Assembly (NCBI GenBank): GCA_023434825.1
Contig: JAEYSH010000011.1
Span: forward strand, 1-11,148
Direction of reading: 5' to 3'
Origin: Methanobacteriota archaeon
GTDB taxonomy: Archaea > Methanobacteriota > Methanobacteria > Methanobacteriales > Methanobacteriaceae
DNA length: 11,148 nucleotides
Shown: piece by piece, positions 7,730-11,148 of the stretch
Position numbering within the stretch: position 1 is the first letter of the stretch
Layout: each line of letters starts with the position of its first letter
Position numbers and translations under genes: made by a program
The notes under the pieces: model-generated
Told to the model about the DNA's origin: nothing
The model's database searches: none
What the model saw: the letters and a program-made list of their open reading frames with translations, nothing else

Positions 7730-8176
7730 TTAACCTCTAGGATTAACCTTTCCGGTTATAGCATCTATTTCTATATAACCTGCATCATATGGTTGAGAAT
7801 AGCCACTTTTCCATTTTAAATCAACATGATAAAATGGATGACCAGTCCTTCCCTGATACATTTCTATTCCACTTAAGAAGTCTACATTTCCTGTTGCTAC
7901 TTGACCATCTTTGGATACATATTTATTTGCAATAGCTATAGCTTTAGATGTACCTATAAGTTTATTTTGGTTTGATTGTGTACTTGTAGCATTATTATTA
8001 ACATCTGATTTTGTATTTGTGTTATTAGTTGCATTCACTGTTAAAGTGGTGTTATTTGTTGTATTTAACGATGGATTAGCGCTATCTTTGTTCCCAATTA
8101 AGATTCCAAGAGTTAAACTAAGTATAGCTACTAAAATTACACATGTAATTAAAAGTATTTTGACGTTTTTTTCCAT
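7730..8176 (-). CDS. Membrane-anchored PepSY-like protein B
   Basis: This paralogue of the next gene downstream has the same length, 148 residues when started at ATG 8176. A longer frame could begin at GTG 8185, but that GTG forms part of the GTGAT ribosome binding site, so the ATG is preferred. The layout is M-E-K-N-V-K, one membrane helix (about 5-28, with Cys12), an Asn/Thr-rich stalk (about 31-70) and a PepSY-like domain (about 73-145). The domain contains a K-A-I-A-I-A-N-K-Y helix, an F-Y-H-V-D-L strand and a terminal Y-I-E-I-D-A-I-T-G-K-V hairpin. That last motif is typical of PepSY. The stalk holds several N-x-T sequons (near 38, 41, 42, 48, 51 and 62), which suggests N-glycosylation outside the cell. 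Apart from the anchor and general fold, similarity to the downstream paralogue is limited. Confidence 0.75.
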   Translation of the reverse strand: MEKNVKILLITCVILVAILSLTLGILIGNKDSANPSLNTTNNTTLTVNATNNTNTKSDVNNNATSTQSNQNKLIGTSKAIAIANKYVSKDGQVATGNVDFLSGIEMYQGRTGHPFYHVDLKWKSGYSQPYDAGYIEIDAITGKVNPRG

Positions 8177-8180
8177 TTTA

Positions 8181-8185
8181 ATCAC
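8181..8185 (-). promoter_or_regulatory. Ribosome binding site for PepSY-like protein B
   Basis: The minus strand reads GTGAT, matching the 3' half of the archaeal Shine-Dalgarno consensus, 4 nt before the ATG at 8176. The same bases provide the GTG that would otherwise be taken as an upstream start. Confidence 0.5.
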
Positions 8186-8225
8186 TAATTATCCTTAAAC
8201 GAATTTTAATTATTTTTCAAGATCA

Positions 8226-8828
8226 TTAATAGTAATCCCATACAGTTACAGAATAACTTTGTATATCTGTCGGAACTATTTGAATTGCATATGTTCCTGC
8301 CCCTTGGGAAACTGGAATAACACTTTCTTTTTTATTTGGGTTTTCATTAGGACTCCAAGATAAGGAACCTGAACCGACTATATTGTTCCCATTAGAAACG
8401 GTTACATCTAGATAATTATTATTAAACGTAATCATAGGAACTGCAGACATTGTGACCTTGAATTGACTTCCTCGAATTGAAAATGCATAATTAGATCCAC
8501 TAGTTTCAGTATACGTAACTACTTCATGCCATGTTGGTTGATATTGTTGAGTAGTAGGTGTTTGTTGTGCTGCACTTGTTGTTACTTGAGAAGCGGTATT
8601 TGTAGAAGGTTGAGTCACTAACATTCCTACGGCTACACTTATTCCTACAACCAAAATTATACAGACTACTATGAGTGCTTTTAAAGAGGTACTCATCCCA
8701 TTACTTCTATTTCCATCAATTCTGGAAACATTACGACTATGTATATCTCTTTTTAGATTTTCACCACATTTTTCACAATATTTAGCATCTTCGTCATTAT
8801 ACGACCCACATTTTGGACAATAAACCAT
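8226..8828 (-). CDS. Zinc-ribbon membrane protein with beta-rich ectodomain
   Basis: The 200-residue protein has three parts. The N-terminal zinc ribbon uses C4-x2-C7 and C18-x2-C21 in the common C-P-K-C-G / C-E-K-C-G form. A basic linker (about 26-49) leads to one membrane helix (about 50-71, with Cys56). After a Thr/Gln/Ser-rich spacer comes a domain at about 105-200 with alternating hydrophobic residues and many Gly, Asn and Thr, ending in W-D-Y-Y. This looks like a beta-sandwich, but I cannot name the family. The positive charges before the helix place the ribbon in the cytoplasm and the beta domain outside. No catalytic residues are evident; binding to a ligand or wall component is only a guess. 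A perfect AGGAGG site precedes the ATG. The stop codon of the upstream peptidase-like gene overlaps that site, so translation is probably coupled. The anchor closely resembles those of neighbouring proteins. Confidence 0.8.
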   Translation of the reverse strand: MVYCPKCGSYNDEDAKYCEKCGENLKRDIHSRNVSRIDGNRSNGMSTSLKALIVVCIILVVGISVAVGMLVTQPSTNTASQVTTSAAQQTPTTQQYQPTWHEVVTYTETSGSNYAFSIRGSQFKVTMSAVPMITFNNNYLDVTVSNGNNIVGSGSLSWSPNENPNKKESVIPVSQGAGTYAIQIVPTDIQSYSVTVWDYY

Positions 8829-8834
8829 AAATTG

Positions 8835-8840
8835 CCTCCT
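8835..8840 (-). promoter_or_regulatory. Consensus ribosome binding site overlapping a stop codon
   Basis: The minus strand reads AGGAGG, 6 nt before the ATG at 8828. The TAG stop of the upstream peptidase-like gene (8839-8841) overlaps its first bases. Ribosomes ending that gene would sit on the site for the next one. Confidence 0.75.
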
Positions 8841-9585
8841 AATTATTAAATTTTATATTATCAACTGCATAAATGAAATTCTTCGCATAGCCCTTTGTAG
8901 TTTCAAAAGGATCATAAAGATAAGTTTCATAAACTATTGAAGGTATCCCTGCTTTAATTAAAGGAATTGTAACGTATTTAGGACTAGTTTGTGATTTAGG
9001 ATTGTAATAAACTAAATCCGAAAATTTTTTCAATATTTTATTTGCAAATACTTTAGAATTTTGATCTTCTGAAGGTGCAAAAACAAATCTTATTTCTTTT
9101 TCATTACCTCTATTGGAATGTATATCAATTGCTAAAGCATAATTTTGACTAATAATATTTGGAACTACAAATTGATTAGCTAATAACTGTCCATTCATTC
9201 TACCTTTATCATAATCGGCAGCATCCTTTGTAACATTGATTTTATAAATATAATAACAATAATTCAAGGATTTATCATTGCTTTTGATTGTTTCATAGAT
9301 CGCCTTGTGTGAATTCGATTCTAAAGGATGCACACCTGTAATAATAGCAATTTTAGTTGGAGAATTTATGTTACCATAAGGACCTTCAACTGTTACTTTC
9401 CCCAATTCATTTGATCCTAATAATTTCTCATTAGTATTCAGTTTTAGATTGGATGTAGAGGAATTTGCGGCAAAAATATTATTAACTGGATTTTTATTCG
9501 AAAATAAATAAAAAGAAAATACAGTAGAAACTATAAAAACTAATCCCAATGTAGTTACTACTATAATTTTAGTTTTCTTTTCCAT
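8839..9585 (-). CDS. Membrane-anchored M14-like zinc metallopeptidase
   Basis: The 248-residue protein has a basic start (M-E-K-K-T-K), one membrane helix at about 6-28, a short Asn/Ser-rich linker and a globular domain from about 55 to the end. The domain carries motifs expected of the M14 carboxypeptidase/deacylase superfamily: G84-V-H86-P-L-E89 (H-x-x-E zinc ligands), D154-I-H156-S-N (third ligand), Arg129 in K-G-R-M-N, and Glu220 in V-Y-E-T-Y as a possible catalytic acid. Members cleave terminal amino acids or acyl-amide bonds, including in cell-wall peptides. The domain is shorter than a classical carboxypeptidase, closer to the succinylglutamate desuccinylase/aspartoacylase-like group. 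Topology places the enzyme outside the membrane, so pseudomurein peptide or a surface protein could be its substrate; that is inferred. The ATG at 9585 has a TGAGGT site containing the upstream gene's stop codon. Unlike most cluster proteins, its helix has Thr rather than Cys at position 12. Confidence 0.7.
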   Translation of the reverse strand: MEKKTKIIVVTTLGLVFIVSTVFSFYLFSNKNPVNNIFAANSSTSNLKLNTNEKLLGSNELGKVTVEGPYGNINSPTKIAIITGVHPLESNSHKAIYETIKSNDKSLNYCYYIYKINVTKDAADYDKGRMNGQLLANQFVVPNIISQNYALAIDIHSNRGNEKEIRFVFAPSEDQNSKVFANKILKKFSDLVYYNPKSQTSPKYVTIPLIKAGIPSIVYETYLYDPFETTKGYAKNFIYAVDNIKFNN

Positions 9586-9591
9586 TCATAT

Positions 9592-9597
9592 ACCTCA
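9592..9597 (-). promoter_or_regulatory. Ribosome binding site containing the upstream stop codon
   Basis: The minus strand reads TGAGGT, 6 nt before the ATG at 9585. Its first three bases are the TGA stop of the preceding pseudomurein-binding-like gene, which implies translational coupling. Confidence 0.7.
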
Positions 9598-10254
9598 TGG
9601 CACATTAATTGATTGTGGAAGTTGTCCTGTATTTTTGTATTCAGTTAAAGCTTTCATAAATGCTTTTAATGTTAGATCAGGCGATAAATCAGGTGATCCG
9701 GAGTATACTATTCCAGTATGGTTTGGGGATCTGCCATTAGAATCCATCCATTTGTAAGTCCTATCAGCCATATCAACATATTCAGATTTAGATAAAGGAG
9801 CACTACTAAGATCTCCATATGGTGCATCAGCACTTGAATATGATTTTATAGGAATATAACCTCCTTCACCATTGTTAATCATAACAACAGCCCTTGCTAA
9901 TATGTATAGGCATTGAGTCTTATCCAGAGTTACTCCTTGATATTGAATACTTTCGATATTCCCATTCGATTTGGATATTTCTGCAGCTAAATTAGGAGCT
10001 TCTGAAACAGGAAAGCCAGTAGATGTAGAAATTTGAGTAGTAGCTACTGCTGTATTGTTATTTACTGATCCAGTACCTTTTAGAATAAAACCTACAGATA
10101 TTCCAATTCCAGCAACTAGAATTATACAAATTACAATTAAGATCAATGTATTTGTGCTTAATCCTTTACTTTCTACTTCTTTTAGGGATTTTCCACATTT
10201 TTCACAGTATTTAGCGTCTACATCATTATTATGTTGGCATTTTGGACATTTCAT
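9595..10254 (-). CDS. Zinc-ribbon membrane protein with pseudomurein-binding-like repeats
   Basis: The 219-residue protein begins with a zinc ribbon (C3-x2-C6, C17-x2-C20). A short basic linker leads to one membrane helix (about 36-58, with Cys43), then a Thr/Ser-rich spacer to about 85. The exterior part carries three degenerate units resembling pseudomurein-binding repeats, at about 109-139, 154-182 and 192-218. The clearest is the second, with M-A-D-R-x-x-K-W-M-D-S-N-G-R-S-P-N. The third ends Y-K-N-T-G-Q-L-P-Q-S-I-N-V, also typical. Such repeats bind the pseudomurein wall of Methanobacteriales and occur in wall-associated proteins and autolysins. The protein may therefore tie the membrane to the wall while its ribbon faces the cytoplasm. 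No catalytic domain is fused to it, but the metallopeptidase-like gene follows directly. The ATG at 10254 follows a TGAGGA site that includes the upstream stop codon. The repeat assignment is by pattern, without a profile search. Confidence 0.75.
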   Translation of the reverse strand: MKCPKCQHNNDVDAKYCEKCGKSLKEVESKGLSTNTLILIVICIILVAGIGISVGFILKGTGSVNNNTAVATTQISTSTGFPVSEAPNLAAEISKSNGNIESIQYQGVTLDKTQCLYILARAVVMINNGEGGYIPIKSYSSADAPYGDLSSAPLSKSEYVDMADRTYKWMDSNGRSPNHTGIVYSGSPDLSPDLTLKAFMKALTEYKNTGQLPQSINVP

Positions 10255-10259
10255 TTAAT

Positions 10260-10265
10260 TCCTCA
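10260..10265 (-). promoter_or_regulatory. Ribosome binding site containing the upstream stop codon
   Basis: The minus strand reads TGAGGA, 5 nt before the ATG at 10254. The TGA is the stop codon of the first cluster gene (10263-10265). This is the same arrangement as at 9592-9597. Confidence 0.7.
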
Positions 10266-11057
10266 TTTAATTAGCTTTTTAATGAATACTCCAAACCATC
10301 CCCCAGCCATTCCAAATAATATAATCAAAAATGGCAATAAGATTAGCTCTAATATTGGTAGAGGATTGCTAGTTGTATTTGATAGGTAAGAATTTGATGT
10401 TGTTGAAGGATACGATGATCCACCAAATGAACTAAATGCACTGGATATTGCACTCACTATTGCTGCAGCAGCTACCATTAATACACTAATTACAAACCCT
10501 AGATTAACTAAAGAAATTATACTAAGAAGTCCTCCGTTTGCCAGTCCTTCAGAATAAGTTCTTGATCCGAGGATACTTGCTATAAACCCTCCAATGAAGA
10601 CCATAGGTAATAAAATTAGATACGCAAACTCTATTATGTTCAAAGTTCCTGAAGTTACAAGACCAACGAATAATGGAGATAAAACTAATACTATAAGTGA
10701 AATTACAAGTCCGATGAATACGGCTAAAATGTTTATTTTCCCGTTTAGTCTATGGATTAAGTTCTGATTATTATCTTTTAGTGTATAACCACAATTCTTG
10801 CAAAATTCAGCTTCATTTCTATTTTGAGAACCACAATTTGGACAAAAAGTAGATTTACTAAAATTACTTACTGATTTTCTGTTTATAACTGAATTATAGA
10901 TATTTCCTGTATTGATTTTATTCAAATTATCTTTATTTTCAAGATTTTCAGATTTTTTCAAAGTACCGCCACATTCACATTTATCAAAATCTTCAGATGA
11001 TTCACCATCTTTAAGATGATAATAGCCCCCACAGTTTTCACAAGTTAAATATCCCAT
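10263..11057 (-). CDS. Double zinc-ribbon protein with DUF5518-like membrane domain
   Basis: Started at ATG 11057, the protein has 264 residues. Two different metal-binding motifs come first: C6-x2-C9 with C27-x-C29 in an M-G-Y-L-T-C-E-N-C-G-G-Y-Y context, and a standard ribbon C72-x2-C75 / C86-x2-C89. Four membrane helices follow at about 110-134, 140-163, 175-202 and 235-259. A Ser/Thr-rich loop at about 205-233, with two N-x-T/S-type sites, separates the last two. The Gly-rich helices and the S-E-G-L-A-N-G-G stretch resemble the archaeal DUF5518 membrane domain. Function is unknown; the ribbons probably face the cytoplasm. A longer frame starts at ATG 11072. The shorter start is favoured because related proteins, as I remember them, begin M-G-Y-L, and because a GGATGAG purine stretch lies just before it. 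This is the first gene of the minus-strand cluster, 8 nt from the next gene. Confidence 0.75.
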   Translation of the reverse strand: MGYLTCENCGGYYHLKDGESSEDFDKCECGGTLKKSENLENKDNLNKINTGNIYNSVINRKSVSNFSKSTFCPNCGSQNRNEAEFCKNCGYTLKDNNQNLIHRLNGKINILAVFIGLVISLIVLVLSPLFVGLVTSGTLNIIEFAYLILLPMVFIGGFIASILGSRTYSEGLANGGLLSIISLVNLGFVISVLMVAAAAIVSAISSAFSSFGGSSYPSTTSNSYLSNTTSNPLPILELILLPFLIILFGMAGGWFGVFIKKLIK

Positions 11058-11101
11058 TAACTCATCCCCCATAGATTTTTGTTAATTAGAGAGTTTATTC
11101 T

Positions 11102-11116
11102 ACATTATTTCAATGT
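11102..11116. repeat. Short inverted repeat upstream of the minus-strand cluster
   Basis: ACATT (11102-11106) and AATGT (11112-11116) form a 5-bp inverted repeat with a 5-nt centre, about 45-60 nt before the first start codon of the cluster. It could be an operator, but arms this short are expected by chance in AT-rich DNA. No convincing TATA box could be picked out in 11073-11148. Confidence 0.15.
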
Positions 11117-11148
11117 TTATGGACATAATTGTGGAAATATTAATATAA

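Noticed and set aside
8177..8185. GTG at 8185 as start of PepSY-like protein B
   Set aside because: The GTG belongs to the GTGAT ribosome binding site for ATG 8176. Starting at 8176 also gives the M-E-K-x-V-K beginning and the length of its paralogue.
7911..8198. 95-codon plus-strand hydrophobic open frame
   Set aside because: It is the complement of the PepSY-like protein B gene. Its hydrophobic look comes from the complement of Asn/Thr codons, and no independent evidence supports it. The frames at 6891-7094 and 10055-10258 were dismissed likewise.
9595..10254. Zinc-ribbon N-terminus as a DNA-binding transcription factor domain
   Set aside because: The ribbon is followed at once by a membrane helix and a surface domain, and similar short ribbons are common in methanogen membrane proteins. 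Nothing points to DNA binding.
11058..11072. ATG at 11072 as start of the double zinc-ribbon protein
   Set aside because: No binding site precedes it, while a purine-rich stretch precedes ATG 11057, which gives the familiar M-G-Y-L-x-C-E-x-C-G-G-Y-Y beginning. The choice is not certain.
1..11148. Mobile element, CRISPR array or defence island
   Set aside because: No transposase, integrase, terminal inverted repeats, regularly spaced repeats, tRNA-adjacent duplications or known defence domains were found. Base composition looks even across the window.

Overview
The window looks like chromosomal DNA from a mesophilic, AT-rich methanogen of the order Methanobacteriales (Methanobacterium-like). 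Four things support this. There is an archaeal Hel308 helicase followed by two tandem DUF2115/UPF0305 genes, an arrangement I recall from Methanothermobacter. A surface protein carries pseudomurein-binding-repeat-like units. Several membrane proteins carry zinc ribbons of a style common in these archaea. Upstream signals are archaeal: TATA-like boxes close to the start codons of some genes, and GGTGA/GAGGT-type ribosome binding sites at others. No tRNA, rRNA, CRISPR array, insertion sequence or phage gene was seen.

Plus strand, 1-7018. A six-helix membrane protein (HdeD/DUF308-like) comes first. It is followed by a 1016-residue soluble histidine kinase with six PAS-type sensor domains and no response regulator next to it. 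After a promoter-bearing gap comes a compact operon: Hel308, then two DUF2115 paralogues with 18-19 nt spacers. The last two carry an identically spaced three-cysteine C-terminal motif. Positions 7019-7215 form the convergent intergenic region, with hairpin and T-rich terminator candidates for both strands.

Minus strand, 11057 down to 7216. Six genes run as one envelope-directed cluster. In transcription order they are: a double-zinc-ribbon, four-helix membrane protein; a zinc-ribbon/TM/pseudomurein-binding-like protein; a TM-anchored M14-like metallopeptidase; a zinc-ribbon/TM/beta-rich ectodomain protein; and two short TM-anchored PepSY-like proteins. At the first three junctions the stop codon lies inside the next gene's Shine-Dalgarno sequence, so these four genes are probably translationally coupled. 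The two PepSY-like genes sit behind longer spacers (49 and 67 nt).

The most interesting feature is the modular design of the minus-strand cluster. Four proteins with different exteriors share a near-identical transmembrane anchor with a conserved mid-membrane cysteine, and a fifth has a diverged version. A wall-binding protein, a putative peptidase and two PepSY proteins (a domain often linked to peptidase control) together suggest a membrane-tethered cell-wall processing or sensing unit. That function is inferred. Three starts were moved from the longest reading frame to internal codons with better ribosome binding sites (6497+, 8176-, 11057-), and one gene probably starts with TTG (7662-).
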